A model generated the notes under the pieces. That model was not told where the DNA came from and did no database searches. It worked only from the letters and a program-made list of their open reading frames with translations. Positions 9,287 to 18,815 of a stretch of 64,000 bases of DNA are shown piece after piece. Position numbers and translations under genes: made by a program. How positions within the stretch are numbered: position 1 is the stretch's first letter; each line of letters starts with the position of its first letter. Source of the DNA: Syntrophaceae bacterium UBA6087 (lineage in GTDB: Bacteria > Desulfobacterota > Desulfomonilia > UBA1062); contig DIXF01000010.1 of assembly GCA_002448235.1 (NCBI GenBank), forward strand, positions 178,969-242,968, written 5' to 3'.

Positions 9287-10576
9287 ATGAGTGAGATTCT
9301 TGATATCATTGCAAGGGAGATTCTGGATTCACGGGGAAATCCGACAGTAGAGGTAGATGTTTACCTTTCTACGGGCGATATGGGAAGGGCATCCGTCCCC
9401 TCGGGAGCCTCGACGGGCGAGCACGAAGCCATTGAGCTCAGGGACGGCGATAAGAAGAGGTACAAGGGAAAGGGCGTACTGAAGGCCGTCGATAACGTAA
9501 ATTCCAAGATCGCGCCGGTGCTGGTGGGAATGGACGTCCTCGACCAGGTGGGAATCGACGAAATGATGCTGGAGATCGACGGCACGGAGACCAAGTCCAA
9601 TCTCGGAGCGAATGCCACCACGGGCGTATCCGTGGCCGTTGCGCGCGCGGCTTCCGTCTTCATGGGAATGCCCCTGTACCGCTACATCGGCGGGGCCTTT
9701 GCCCGGGAGATTCCTGTCCCGATGCTCAACGTCATCAACGGCGGGAAGCACGCCGACAACAACGTCGACCTTCAGGAATTCATGATCATGCCGCTGGGCG
9801 CCCCCGATTTCCGCGAGGCGTTGCGCTATGCCGCAGAGACCTTCCATTCCCTGCGCGACATCCTCATCAAAAAAGGCTATGCAACGGGCGTAGGCGATGA
9901 GGGAGGGTTCGCCCCCAACCTCAAGTCCAACGTCGAGCCTTTCGAGCTCATCGTTCAGGCCATCGAGAAAGCCGGATACAAGCCAGGAAAAGACGTGGCC
10001 ATCGCCATCGACGCCGCGGCGAGCTCCTTCTACAAGGACGGCAAGTACATCCTCACCTCCGAGAAGAACCCGGAGCGGACAACGGAAGAGATGATCGATT
10101 TCTACGCAGACCTTATCAAGAAATTCCCCATCGTATCCATCGAAGACGGCCTCGACGAAAACGACTGGGCCGGCTGGAAGCTCCTGATGAAGAAGCTGGG
10201 CAGCAAGGTCCAGATCGTGGGCGACGACCTCTACGTGACCAACACCAAGTTCCTCCAGCGTGGGATCAAGGAGCAGGCGTCGAACTCCGTGCTCATCAAG
10301 GTAAACCAGATCGGCACCCTGACCGAGACCATACAGACCATCGAGATGGCCCGCCGGGCCGGCTTTACGGCCGTCTTTTCCCATCGTTCCGGCGAGACCG
10401 ACGATGCCTGGCTCGCCGATCTCGCAGTGGCCTGCAACACCGGCCAGCTCAAGACCGGTTCCACCTCACGGGGCGAGCGCCTGGGGAAATACAACCAGCT
10501 CATGCGGATTGAGGAAGAGCTCGGCACGAGTGCCGTGTTCAGAGGCCGGGACGTGCTGTACAGCATTAAAAAATAG
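9287..10576 (+). CDS. eno: Enolase
   Basis: 429 residues with all enolase signatures: the substrate loop SGASTGEHEA, metal ligands in AIAIDAAASSFY, SIEDGLDENDW and VGDDLYVTN, the catalytic Lys in LIKVNQIGTLTE, and SHRSGETDD. It interconverts 2-phosphoglycerate and phosphoenolpyruvate in glycolysis and gluconeogenesis. A strong AAGGAGG lies nine bases before the ATG. A stem-loop terminator follows directly. Confidence 0.98.
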   Translation: MSEILDIIAREILDSRGNPTVEVDVYLSTGDMGRASVPSGASTGEHEAIELRDGDKKRYKGKGVLKAVDNVNSKIAPVLVGMDVLDQVGIDEMMLEIDGTETKSNLGANATTGVSVAVARAASVFMGMPLYRYIGGAFAREIPVPMLNVINGGKHADNNVDLQEFMIMPLGAPDFREALRYAAETFHSLRDILIKKGYATGVGDEGGFAPNLKSNVEPFELIVQAIEKAGYKPGKDVAIAIDAAASSFYKDGKYILTSEKNPERTTEEMIDFYADLIKKFPIVSIEDGLDENDWAGWKLLMKKLGSKVQIVGDDLYVTNTKFLQRGIKEQASNSVLIKVNQIGTLTETIQTIEMARRAGFTAVFSHRSGETDDAWLADLAVACNTGQLKTGSTSRGERLGKYNQLMRIEEELGTSAVFRGRDVLYSIKK

Positions 10577-10583
10577 CCTGAAT

Positions 10584-10615
10584 AAGGGGGCGGCAGAGTC
10601 CGCCCCCTTCGTTTT
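10584..10615 (+). terminator. Rho-independent terminator after eno
   Basis: Perfect 10-bp stem (10584-10593 with 10600-10609), six-base loop, then CGTTTT. The stem is nearly all G:C. It lies eight bases behind the eno stop codon and just before the presumed apbE start. Confidence 0.85.
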
Positions 10616-10619
10616 CCCA

Positions 10620-11606
10620 TTGAAAAAGACCCTTCCCATCATCGTCGTTCTCCTCGCAGTCACGGCTTATATAGTCTGGCAGAGCAGGGCTGACGAGATC
10701 CACTCAACCAGGTTCTTCATCATGGATACCCTTGTCGAGCTGACCGCCGCGGGCACCCGGACAGAGACGGACGATGCGGTGAAGAAGGCCCTCGCGGAGC
10801 TCAAACGCATCGATGAACGCCTGGGATACCGGAACTCCCTTCTCGATACGCTCAACAGGGACCTGATCCTCAAAGACCGGGAGACCTACTCCCTCATCCG
10901 GCTTTCCCGGGACATCCACGGCGCCTCTTCCGGGGCGTTCTCCCTGACCTTGCGGCCCCTGCTCGACGCCTGGGGATTCACCGGGCTCCACCCCTACCGG
11001 GAACCGACTCCTGCGGAATTCGATGCGTGGAAGAGATCGCCTTCGGATAAAGACATCCGGCTGTCCGATGACGGGCTGACCATTGAATTGGCCGAAGGCA
11101 TGTCGGTGGACCTCGGAGGGATCGCCAAGGGATATGCCGCGGACAGGGCATGCGAGACGCTGAAGGCATCGGGGATCGGCGCCGGTCTCGTCAATGCGGG
11201 AGGAGACATAACGGTGTTCGGCAGCCGGACATGGAAGGTCGGCATCAAGAACCCGAGGTCCGAAGGGATCTTTGCCGTGATCCCGCTGAAGAACAAGGCT
11301 ATCGCCACGTCAGGGGACTATGAAAGGTTCTTCGTCCGCGGGGCGAAGCGGTACTCCCATATCCTGGACCCGTCAACCGGAATGCCTGCCCGGGGATGGA
11401 TAAGCGCAACGGTGGTTGCGGAAACCTGCGTTCTGGCCGATGCATGGGCGACCGCGCTGTTCGTCAAGGGCCCGGAAGCTCTCGGAAAAGTTCTCGAAAA
11501 GAGAGGGATCGACTGGATCACCGTAGACGATAAGGGAACCGTCAGGGCGAGCAAAAACTTACAGCCCTACTGCCCGGAGCGGATTCCCGGGTATACCGGT
11601 TCATAA
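10620..11606 (+). CDS. apbE: FAD:protein FMN transferase (ApbE family)
   Basis: About 328 residues. A single N-terminal hydrophobic segment (LPIIVVLLAVTAYIVW) points to periplasmic anchoring. ApbE motifs: MDTLVELTAAG, MSVDLGGIAKGYAADRAC, NAGGDITVFG, and the metal/FAD loop TSGDYERFF...HILDPSTGMPA. ApbE covalently attaches FMN to Thr residues of Rnf and Nqr subunits and similar flavoproteins. The start is unsure: the open frame extends back into eno, but the first sensible codon is TTG at 10620, without a good Shine-Dalgarno and only just behind the eno terminator. Confidence 0.88.
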   Translation: MKKTLPIIVVLLAVTAYIVWQSRADEIHSTRFFIMDTLVELTAAGTRTETDDAVKKALAELKRIDERLGYRNSLLDTLNRDLILKDRETYSLIRLSRDIHGASSGAFSLTLRPLLDAWGFTGLHPYREPTPAEFDAWKRSPSDKDIRLSDDGLTIELAEGMSVDLGGIAKGYAADRACETLKASGIGAGLVNAGGDITVFGSRTWKVGIKNPRSEGIFAVIPLKNKAIATSGDYERFFVRGAKRYSHILDPSTGMPARGWISATVVAETCVLADAWATALFVKGPEALGKVLEKRGIDWITVDDKGTVRASKNLQPYCPERIPGYTGS

Positions 11607-11631
11607 TACCGGCCGCTGAAACCCTTCCCCG

Positions 11632-11928
11632 CTACTCGCTGTCGCCTTCCCCTACCCAGTTCTGAAGGGTTTCGATGATCTTGTGAGCCTGCTGCACGCT
11701 CGAGATGGTAAACTTCGACTGCTGCTTGTATTCGTTGTTGACCTTGCGGTACCTGCGGATGGAATAGCGGTCCGGGCCGTACGCTTCCGTCTTCGCATCC
11801 CACTGCTGATACCGGAACATGATCGTGGTCCATGCCCCTTTGGAAAGGACTTCCTTGGCCAGTTCCTTGACCAGGACTACATCGTCTTCCTCATACTGAA
11901 TGGTGATATCCTTTATGTCAGATGCCAT
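11632..11928 (-). CDS. Conserved-looking small protein of unknown function
   Basis: 98 residues, acidic at both ends with a basic, Tyr-rich centre (around FRYQQWDAK and YSIRRYRKVNNEYKQQ). No signal peptide, membrane segment or metal-binding motif. Codon use resembles the neighbours, and a GGGAGGGCG sequence precedes the ATG, so I consider it real. It is convergent with apbE (25 bases between stops) and divergent from the thiolase gene. Function not recognised. Confidence 0.65.
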   Translation of the reverse strand: MASDIKDITIQYEEDDVVLVKELAKEVLSKGAWTTIMFRYQQWDAKTEAYGPDRYSIRRYRKVNNEYKQQSKFTISSVQQAHKIIETLQNWVGEGDSE

Positions 11929-12112
11929 AGCGCCCTCCCCTTAGTATCTTCCATATGCAGTCTCTTATCAGAAAAGACAAGAGCCTTTCACCTTGATTTT
12001 TCCTTCTGTATGTTTTACCAAAAATGTCGCAGACCAAGGATGCCTTTGCATATTTTTTCATATGAAAGATCGTGCAGCCATAGCCATCCATTGATGAATA
12101 AGGAGGACTAAG

Positions 12113-13297
12113 ATGAGGGAAGTGGTAATCACCAGCGCCGTACGGACCCCGATCGGGGGCTTTGGCGGCAGCCTTGCAAGTATGGATGCGAACAAGCTCG
12201 GGGCAATCGTCATCGAAGAGGCTCTCAAGCGCTCGGGTATCGAAAAAGTCGTCGTCGACGAGGTCATCATGGGCATGGTCCTGCCCTGCGGCAAGGGCCA
12301 GAACCCTGCCAGACAGGCTGCAGTACTGGCCGGCATGCCGTGGGAAGTCCAGTGCTTCACCGTCAACAAGGTCTGCGGTTCTGCCCTGAAATCGGTCATG
12401 CTCGCCGCACAGGCTATCCAGACAGGTGATGCCGATGTGGTCGTGGCGGGCGGAATGGAAAACATGAGCGGTGCGCCGTATTATCTTGATAAAGCCCGGT
12501 TCGGCTATCGCATGGGCACCGGCCAGATCCAGGACCATATGGTGCATGACGGCCTGTGGGATATCGTCAACGATTTCCACATGGGCGTGTCCAATGAGCT
12601 GTGCGTCGAGAAGTACGGCGTCAGCAGGGAAGACCAGGACAGATATGCACTGATGAGTTACGAACGGTCTTTGAAGGCCATCAGGGAAGGACTTTTCAAA
12701 GACGAGATCGTGCCGGTTCCGGTGCCTCAGCGCAAAGGAGAACCGAAGATTTTCGCCGTGGACGAAAACCCAAGGGAAACGAGCTACGAGATCCTCTCCA
12801 AGCTGCCTGCGGCATTCAAGAAAGGCGGCAGCACCACGGCAGGAAATGCATCCGTCATCGCAGACGGCGCATCCGCGGTGACGCTCATGACCAGGGAAAA
12901 GGCCATAGAGCTCTCCTGCCCGATTCTCGCAACCGTGGGCGCCCAGGCAAGCGCAGGACTGGATATGAAGTACGTCCTCGTCGCCCCCATCCTGGCGATC
13001 CCCAAGGTTTTAAAGAAAGAAGGCATCGGCATCGGGGATGTGGATCTCTTCGAGATCAACGAGGCCTTTGCAGGTTCTTCGGTCTCGATCAACAAAGAGC
13101 TCGGCATCGACCCGGAAAAGGTCAACGTGAACGGCGGGAGCATCGCCATCGGGCATCCCATCGGTGCAAGCGGCGCCAGGGTTCTTACAACTCTGCTGTA
13201 CGAGCTGAACAGGACGGACAAGAAGATCGGCCTCGCGACTCTGTGTCTCGGCGGCGGCGAGGCGGTTGCCCTCGTGGTCAGACGGGACAGGATTTAA
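12113..13297 (+). CDS. Acetyl-CoA C-acetyltransferase (thiolase)
   Basis: 394 residues, standard thiolase length. Active-site Cys in NKVCGSALKSV (about residue 89), the second motif NVNGGSIAIGHPIGASGAR with the catalytic His, and the C-terminal CLGGGEAVALVV Cys. The enzyme condenses two acetyl-CoA to acetoacetyl-CoA or cleaves 3-ketoacyl-CoA. AAGGAGG precedes the start by about five bases. hbd follows after 33 bases, so the two form an operon for the C4 part of beta-oxidation or butyryl-CoA synthesis. The direction used by the cell cannot be read from sequence. Confidence 0.95.
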   Translation: MREVVITSAVRTPIGGFGGSLASMDANKLGAIVIEEALKRSGIEKVVVDEVIMGMVLPCGKGQNPARQAAVLAGMPWEVQCFTVNKVCGSALKSVMLAAQAIQTGDADVVVAGGMENMSGAPYYLDKARFGYRMGTGQIQDHMVHDGLWDIVNDFHMGVSNELCVEKYGVSREDQDRYALMSYERSLKAIREGLFKDEIVPVPVPQRKGEPKIFAVDENPRETSYEILSKLPAAFKKGGSTTAGNASVIADGASAVTLMTREKAIELSCPILATVGAQASAGLDMKYVLVAPILAIPKVLKKEGIGIGDVDLFEINEAFAGSSVSINKELGIDPEKVNVNGGSIAIGHPIGASGARVLTTLLYELNRTDKKIGLATLCLGGGEAVALVVRRDRI

Positions 13298-13330
13298 AGC
13301 AGTTCATTTATTTACACAAAGGAGCTCTAT

Positions 13331-14182
13331 ATGGAGATAAAAACCTTCGGCGTAGTGGGCGCAGGCCAGATGGGTAACGGGATCGCCCAGGTCGCCGCGA
13401 TGAGCGGCCTCAATGTCATCATGCACGATATCAGCGACCAGCTCGTTCAGAAAGGACTGAAGAACATTACGAAGAACCTTGAGAAGTCAGTGGAGAAAGG
13501 AAAGATCGCCTCTGCCGATAAAGACGCAGTCCTCGGGCGGATCAGGACAGTCACCGACCTCAAGGAGATGCGGGAAGCGGACATGGCCGTGGAAGCGGCC
13601 TCCGAAAGAGAAGACATCAAGTTCGCGATATTCCGCGATCTCGACTCCTTCTGCAAGCCCGATGCGATCCTCGCGACCAACACGTCGTCAATCCCCATCG
13701 GCAGGATCGCATCCCAGACGAAAAGACCCGGCAAGGTCATCGGCATGCACTTCATGAACCCGGTGCCGGTCATGAAGCTCGTCGAGGTGATCAGGGCGCT
13801 GGCCACATCGGAGGAAACATTCAAACTCACCTGGGACCTCTCGCTCAAATTCGGCAAGACGCCGGCCGAGGCGAACGATTATCCCGGATTCATCTCGAAC
13901 CGCATCCTCATGCCCATGATCAATGAAGCTGTCTATTGCCTCTTCCACGGGGTCGGGACCAAGGAAGACATCGACACGGTGATGAAGCTGGGGATGAATC
14001 ATCCCATGGGACCGCTTGCGCTGGCGGACCTCATCGGCCTGGACACGTGCCTCGCCATCATGGAAACTCTCTACAAAGGGTTTGCCGACTCCAAGTACCG
14101 GCCGTGCCCGCTGCTGCGAAGATATGTGGAAGCAGGATGGCTTGGCCGCAAAACCGGCAAAGGATTTTACGAGTACGCGTAA
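13331..14182 (+). CDS. hbd: 3-hydroxybutyryl-CoA dehydrogenase
   Basis: 283 residues. N-terminal NAD-binding motif GAGQMGNGIAQVAA, substrate region ATNTSSIPIGRIAS, the catalytic HFMNPVPVMKLVEVI with its His, and the C-terminal dimerisation domain (NHPMGPLALADLIGLD). It oxidises 3-hydroxybutyryl-CoA to acetoacetyl-CoA or the reverse. It is the short, single-function form without an enoyl-CoA hydratase domain; no crotonase gene is in the window. GGAG lies eight bases upstream of the ATG. Confidence 0.95.
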   Translation: MEIKTFGVVGAGQMGNGIAQVAAMSGLNVIMHDISDQLVQKGLKNITKNLEKSVEKGKIASADKDAVLGRIRTVTDLKEMREADMAVEAASEREDIKFAIFRDLDSFCKPDAILATNTSSIPIGRIASQTKRPGKVIGMHFMNPVPVMKLVEVIRALATSEETFKLTWDLSLKFGKTPAEANDYPGFISNRILMPMINEAVYCLFHGVGTKEDIDTVMKLGMNHPMGPLALADLIGLDTCLAIMETLYKGFADSKYRPCPLLRRYVEAGWLGRKTGKGFYEYA

Positions 14183-14200
14183 GGCACATGACGCCTGATC

Positions 14201-14264
14201 GTCAGGGGCTGTCGGGAGAGTCTTCTGCCCGCTCAGGGGCGGAAGAGCTCCGGCAGGGCCTGAC
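14201..14264. terminator. Long imperfect hairpin between the convergent hbd and PKD-RCC1 genes
   Basis: An imperfect stem of about 28 bp (14201-14230 with 14236-14264), loop GCTCA, ends GTCAGG/CCTGAC. No T-run follows on the plus strand. Its place between two convergent genes suggests a bidirectional terminator or transcript-stabilising structure. Confidence 0.5.
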
Positions 14265-14296
14265 GTCTCCATGAAGCCCCGCAGGGAAGAACCGGA

Positions 14297-17128
14297 TCAC
14301 TTTTTCCCGGGCCGTATGAATTCCGGCTTGCTTATGTCCTCGGCACTGTTGTTACCGAGCTGGCTGTAGCCGTTGTATCCCCATGCCCAGAGGCTTCCGT
14401 TCCTTTTCACGGCAAGGGTGTGATGATTTCCGGCATCAACCCACTGCCAGTCGGAATCGAGGCAGACCTGCACGGGCCTGAAACAGTCTTTCCTGCTGCC
14501 CAGCCCCAGCTGTCCGAAGACGTTCCATCCCCACGTCCAGAGGGCTGAATTCTTCTTGAGCGCGACATTGTGGTATTCGCCCGCAGCGATGACCTTCCAT
14601 TCCGTATCCTTGCCGATACGGACCGGAGAGAGCTTCAGGACCCTGGTGCCGTCGCCGAGCTGGCCATACATGTTCGCGCCCCAGGCCCACAGGCTGCCGT
14701 CATGGCGGATTGCGATGCTGTGTGCTTTCCCTGCCGCGATTGCCTCCCATCTGTCACTTGGTGCGATCTGTTTGGGTATCGGGCTGTTTACCCGTGAGCC
14801 GTCGCCGAGCTGCCCAAGCTCATTGGAGCCCCAGGCCCACAGGCTGCCGTCCGCCTTGACGGCCAGCGTGTGAGACTCGCCTGCAGCAATGAGCTTCCAG
14901 TCGGAATCGCCGCCCACCTGAACCGGGACGGTCGAGGAGGTCCGGGTTCCGTCTCCGAGCTGCCCCTCGAGGTTCCTTCCCCAGGCCCACAGGGTCCCGT
15001 CTTCCCTGACGGCAAGGGAGTGCGACGTGCCGGCGGAGATTTCCTTCCACCTGCCCGTGGCGCCGATCCGGGTCGGGGAGAGCGCATGGCTGAGCGTCCC
15101 GTTTCCCAACTGGCCTTTCCCGTTTGCGCCCCATGCCCACATCGTCCTGTCCGACTTGAGCGCAAGGGTATATCCCCCTCCGACTACGATCTTCGTCCAT
15201 TCCTTATCCTGTCCGATCTGAACAGGATATTTCGAACTGCGCGCAAGGCCGTCTCCAAGCTGGCCGTAAGAGCTCAGGCCCCATGCCCAGAGCGTCCCGT
15301 CGGTCCTTATACCCGCCGAATTGGACCAGCCTCCCGAGGCATACGCCCAGGTGGACTTCTGAACGGTTATGGTTCTTTTCACGGTGCTCGTATCGCCGTC
15401 ACTGTCCTTCACCGTAAAGGTGACAGGGTACACGCCCGCTTTCTTGAATTCCACCTCTCCCGCATCTTGTTTATCAGAATCCTTTGCGCCGCCGTGAAAG
15501 TCCCATCTGAAACGGATGGGAAGATTGCCGTACTTGACCGAGCCCTTGAACTTCAGGGACTCGCTCTCGAATATCTCTCTATCCATGAGCGGCAGGTCTA
15601 TGCTCGCCACAGGCTTGGAATCCTTCACCACGCTCACAAGCACGTTTGCGCAGTCCGTGTCTCCATCGGCATCCTGCACAGTGAAGCGGACGCGGTACTC
15701 GCCGGCCTCATGAAAGAGAACCTCGCCGGGATCCCTGCCTCTGAATTCCCTGGCATTCCCACCAAACTGCCATATGTAGGTGAGAGGCTCGTTGCCTTCT
15801 TTCACAGAGCCTCTGAACAAAACCTTTGTTTTTTCCGTGATGATCGCGCCGGCGGTTGGATGAAGGATCGCAACCCTGGGAGCGGTGTTTTTTATGACCG
15901 TGATCTTTACGGAATCCTCACTTACGTCCCCGGTGGAGTCTACAGCCCGGAAGGCGGCCAGATAAACGCCCGGCTTGGTGAATCTTATCTGCCGGGGGCT
16001 CAGCTCAGGGGCAGCGGGGGCTCCTTCCTGAAAGTCCCACCGCGTTTTCAGCGGCTCGTCTCCGCCGGCAACGTGAGCCTGGAAATCAACCGGCACTCCT
16101 TCAAGCACCGTAATGTCGGAGGAGGGGGTGAGGATCTTTGCGATGGGCTTTGTGTCGTCGACTGCTTTGACAGTCGTAGAAGCCGAGCCCTGATCGCCCT
16201 GGGCATCTCGCACCGTGAAAACGACCTTGTACACCCCCTTTTTCGGGAATGCCACATTGCCGGGGTCTTTTAACAGGGAGGGCCCTGTCCCGCCGAAATC
16301 CCAGTGATAGGTAAAAGGCGGGTTCCCTCCGGCGACAGCCCCTGAGAAACGTACCGGCTTGCCCTCAAAGACGACGGTGTCCTCCTCGGGTGAAACGATA
16401 GACACCTCCGGGATATACTTCGCAACCTCGACCTTCACGGCGGATTCGCAGGTATCGCCGTTCTCGTCCCGCACCGTCAACGTCGCCTTATAGGAGCCGG
16501 CAACCGGGTAGGTAACCTTGCCCGGGTCCTTCACCGGAGAGGAGGTCATTCCCTTTCCGAAATCCCACAGGATCACGCAGGGCTCGTTTCCGCCGGTAAC
16601 GGATGCCTTGAACAGTACGGACTCGCCCTCCTTTATCGAGGCCCCGGAAGAAGGAGAGTCAATGCGGCAGACAGGCTTGGTATCCTCGATCACCTGTACG
16701 GTAACCGACTTCTTTGATGCATCTCCCTGTGCATCGCGGGCTTCGAACAAAACCTCATAGACGCCCGCGGCAACGAATGTTATCTCTCCCGCATCTTCTG
16801 CGGAAACCGTCCCGGCCGCGCCGCCGAAAATCCATTGGGTCCCATAGGGCGCCTTTCCTCCGCTCACCGTTCCTTTAAAGCGGACGGCGCGGCCTTTGTA
16901 GACCGTCACCCGTCCGGGAGGTGAAATTATTTCCGCCTCGAGCGCGGCTGATTTTTCCCCCTGCAAAGCAGGGAGGGCTTCAGGTTGATGAGGAGTAGAA
17001 GAAGATCCCGAACAGGAAGCCACGGACAGAAACAGGGCAGTGAGCAGGGCGAAAAAGGCAAAGCGCAGCCCTCCCCTTATGGAAAGGCTCCCTGCCTCAA
17101 TATTTCGTTTTTCCCGTCCGCCATTCAT
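14297..17128 (-). CDS. Lipoprotein with six PKD-like domains and a seven-repeat RCC1 propeller
   Basis: 943 residues. A hydrophobic segment ends in VASC with lipobox Cys39. Next come six PKD/Ig-like repeats (about 60-600), each opening with a 'SP....V.EG..V.F' strand and containing W.F(G) in the middle. A third part has seven RCC1 repeats, each with LWAWG..xxGQLG and a following W..I.AG..H(S/T)LA(V/L) strand; the seven copies would close one seven-bladed beta-propeller. RCC1 propellers bind other proteins; in bacterial surface proteins the partner is usually unknown. I infer an extracellular, outer-membrane-anchored binding protein. No catalytic residues are visible. A smaller RCC1 lipoprotein lies at 58063-59669. 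Confidence 0.85.
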   Translation of the reverse strand: MNGGREKRNIEAGSLSIRGGLRFAFFALLTALFLSVASCSGSSSTPHQPEALPALQGEKSAALEAEIISPPGRVTVYKGRAVRFKGTVSGGKAPYGTQWIFGGAAGTVSAEDAGEITFVAAGVYEVLFEARDAQGDASKKSVTVQVIEDTKPVCRIDSPSSGASIKEGESVLFKASVTGGNEPCVILWDFGKGMTSSPVKDPGKVTYPVAGSYKATLTVRDENGDTCESAVKVEVAKYIPEVSIVSPEEDTVVFEGKPVRFSGAVAGGNPPFTYHWDFGGTGPSLLKDPGNVAFPKKGVYKVVFTVRDAQGDQGSASTTVKAVDDTKPIAKILTPSSDITVLEGVPVDFQAHVAGGDEPLKTRWDFQEGAPAAPELSPRQIRFTKPGVYLAAFRAVDSTGDVSEDSVKITVIKNTAPRVAILHPTAGAIITEKTKVLFRGSVKEGNEPLTYIWQFGGNAREFRGRDPGEVLFHEAGEYRVRFTVQDADGDTDCANVLVSVVKDSKPVASIDLPLMDREIFESESLKFKGSVKYGNLPIRFRWDFHGGAKDSDKQDAGEVEFKKAGVYPVTFTVKDSDGDTSTVKRTITVQKSTWAYASGGWSNSAGIRTDGTLWAWGLSSYGQLGDGLARSSKYPVQIGQDKEWTKIVVGGGYTLALKSDRTMWAWGANGKGQLGNGTLSHALSPTRIGATGRWKEISAGTSHSLAVREDGTLWAWGRNLEGQLGDGTRTSSTVPVQVGGDSDWKLIAAGESHTLAVKADGSLWAWGSNELGQLGDGSRVNSPIPKQIAPSDRWEAIAAGKAHSIAIRHDGSLWAWGANMYGQLGDGTRVLKLSPVRIGKDTEWKVIAAGEYHNVALKKNSALWTWGWNVFGQLGLGSRKDCFRPVQVCLDSDWQWVDAGNHHTLAVKRNGSLWAWGYNGYSQLGNNSAEDISKPEFIRPGKK

Positions 17129-17420
17129 GTTGTTCAGTGAACCCCCTCATGCATTAGCCGGTCTCGCGACCCATTACATTGTATAAGATTCCTTATATGC
17201 AATTATCATACAACATAATATCTATCTATATATCAGATTCTTACATCTTTTCAAAAATAAATGAACCCTCATTATCCTTCTTTTTTGTGGAGTCTTTTTC
17301 CAGAAATGAGAAATCTTTTTCTTTCGTGCTTCGGGGAGCCCGCGCCGGTATCTCATTCTTATGCTTGTAAACCGAGCGTTACTGCGAATAATATATGTAT
17401 GATTATTATTGAGGTGAGTG

Positions 17421-18425
17421 ATGGAGATGATCGCAGGCGATATCGGGGGGACCAAGACAATTCTTGCCCTCTTCCGCTCGGAAGAAAGCCTGAAGGAGCC
17501 CGTTGCGGAAGCTACCTATGCAAGCGGCGCCTTCAGCACCCTTGAAGACGTAATCCGTATGTTCCTGAGCGAGCACGGCATCAAAGATGCAAAGTACGCA
17601 GTGTTCGGTCTGGCAGGGCCGGTTATGGGTGGGAAGGCGGTCATAACGAACCTTCCCTGGGTAATCGAGGAGTCGCGGCTTATAGCCGAGCTGGGATTTA
17701 CCTACGTGCATCTCCTGAACGACCTGGAAGCGGTTGGTCACAGCATTTCCCTGCTCGACGGATCGGACCTCGCAACGCTCAATGAAGGTCTGCAAGACAA
17801 GACCGGGCCAAAGGCAGTCATAGCCGCAGGCACGGGATTGGGCGAGGCGTACCTCACCTTCAACGGTTCGCACTATGTGCCCCATGCATCCGAAGGCGGA
17901 CATACGGAGTTCGGTCCCTCCGACGAGAAAGAAATCGAGCTGCTGAAGTATTTCCTGAAGAAGTATGACCATGTCAGCTATGAGCTGGTCTGCTCCGGAT
18001 CGGGCATCCCGAATCTTTATGCATTCCTCAAAGACAAAAAATATTACCCCGAACCCGAGTGGTTCATGAAATCGCTTTCAGAGGCCAAAGACCCTACTGC
18101 GATCATTATCAGTACCGCCCTGGATGAGAATTCCTCCTGCGACATCTGCAAAGGCGCCCTCGGAATGTTCGTCTCCATCCTCGGGGCGGAAGCGGGAAAC
18201 CTGGCCCTGAAAATCCTCCCCACAGGAGGCGTTTATATTGGCGGCGGCATCCCTCCGAGGATCTTGGGCTCCCTGAAAGAAGGGCGTTTCATGGAATCCT
18301 TCTTCCGCAAAGGGCGTCTTTCCAAGGTCCTCCACTCGGTGCCGGTGTATGTGATTCTCAATCCGAGGGCCGGATTGATCGGCGCTGCGGAGGCGGGCTT
18401 TGAAGAGATGGGGATGCTGGTGTAG
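17421..18425 (+). CDS. glk: Glucokinase (ROK-independent Glk family)
   Basis: 334 residues. Phosphate-1 motif GDIGGTKTILALF, the sugar-binding LLNDLEAVGHS with catalytic Asp, the AAGTGLGEAYL loop and EGGHTEFGP (Glu/His contacts to glucose) match the Glk family. It phosphorylates glucose to glucose-6-phosphate in the cytoplasm. GAGGTGAG lies upstream; a GTG three bases before the chosen ATG is possible. The fused tal-pgi gene follows on the same strand about 390 bases downstream, so the products meet in hexose-phosphate metabolism. Confidence 0.93.
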   Translation: MEMIAGDIGGTKTILALFRSEESLKEPVAEATYASGAFSTLEDVIRMFLSEHGIKDAKYAVFGLAGPVMGGKAVITNLPWVIEESRLIAELGFTYVHLLNDLEAVGHSISLLDGSDLATLNEGLQDKTGPKAVIAAGTGLGEAYLTFNGSHYVPHASEGGHTEFGPSDEKEIELLKYFLKKYDHVSYELVCSGSGIPNLYAFLKDKKYYPEPEWFMKSLSEAKDPTAIIISTALDENSSCDICKGALGMFVSILGAEAGNLALKILPTGGVYIGGGIPPRILGSLKEGRFMESFFRKGRLSKVLHSVPVYVILNPRAGLIGAAEAGFEEMGMLV

Positions 18426-18815
18426 CCCTAGGTGATAATGTATTACAGCAGAAAAGAACTTGGTAGATATTCGGAGGAGAGAGGGAGCCAGGGGGCCCAT
18501 GCAGACACGACGGCGCCCCTGGCTCCCTCTGCACGACCATTGCTATACGTTTTCAGGAACAGACCCCTCAGTTTTTCATAAGCGCAGTCGGCATTCCCTT
18601 TTTTTAGTTTCATCGTTTGCTTAAGTGTCATTGCTTGCTGCTGAATAAAGCTCCTCTGCCACCGAGGATAATGAGATAAACCCTTTCTCGGCGTAATGTA
18701 CCTGGTGAGGAGGGTGCATTCGGGTTCATTAATATAGAAAGGTGCTTGAGAAATTACGAAAGAATCTTGTAAGGTAGGGTTCCATTGAAAATGAATCCTT
18801 AGAAGAGGTGCTTAC
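18426..18815. other. 390-base gap with a perfect 15-bp inverted repeat
   Basis: Between glk and tal-pgi. The arms AGAGGGAGCCAGGGG (18480-18494) and its exact complement (18516-18530) enclose a 21-base loop. There is no T-run after it, so it is not a textbook terminator. The remaining part up to 18815 shows no reading frame or RNA gene that I recognise; it presumably holds the tal-pgi promoter. Confidence 0.6.

Noticed and set aside
9329..10384. Long minus-strand open frame of 351 codons across eno
   Set aside because: It is a mirror frame of a GC-rich, highly biased coding gene; eno on the plus strand explains every base and the mirror frame has no recognisable protein pattern.
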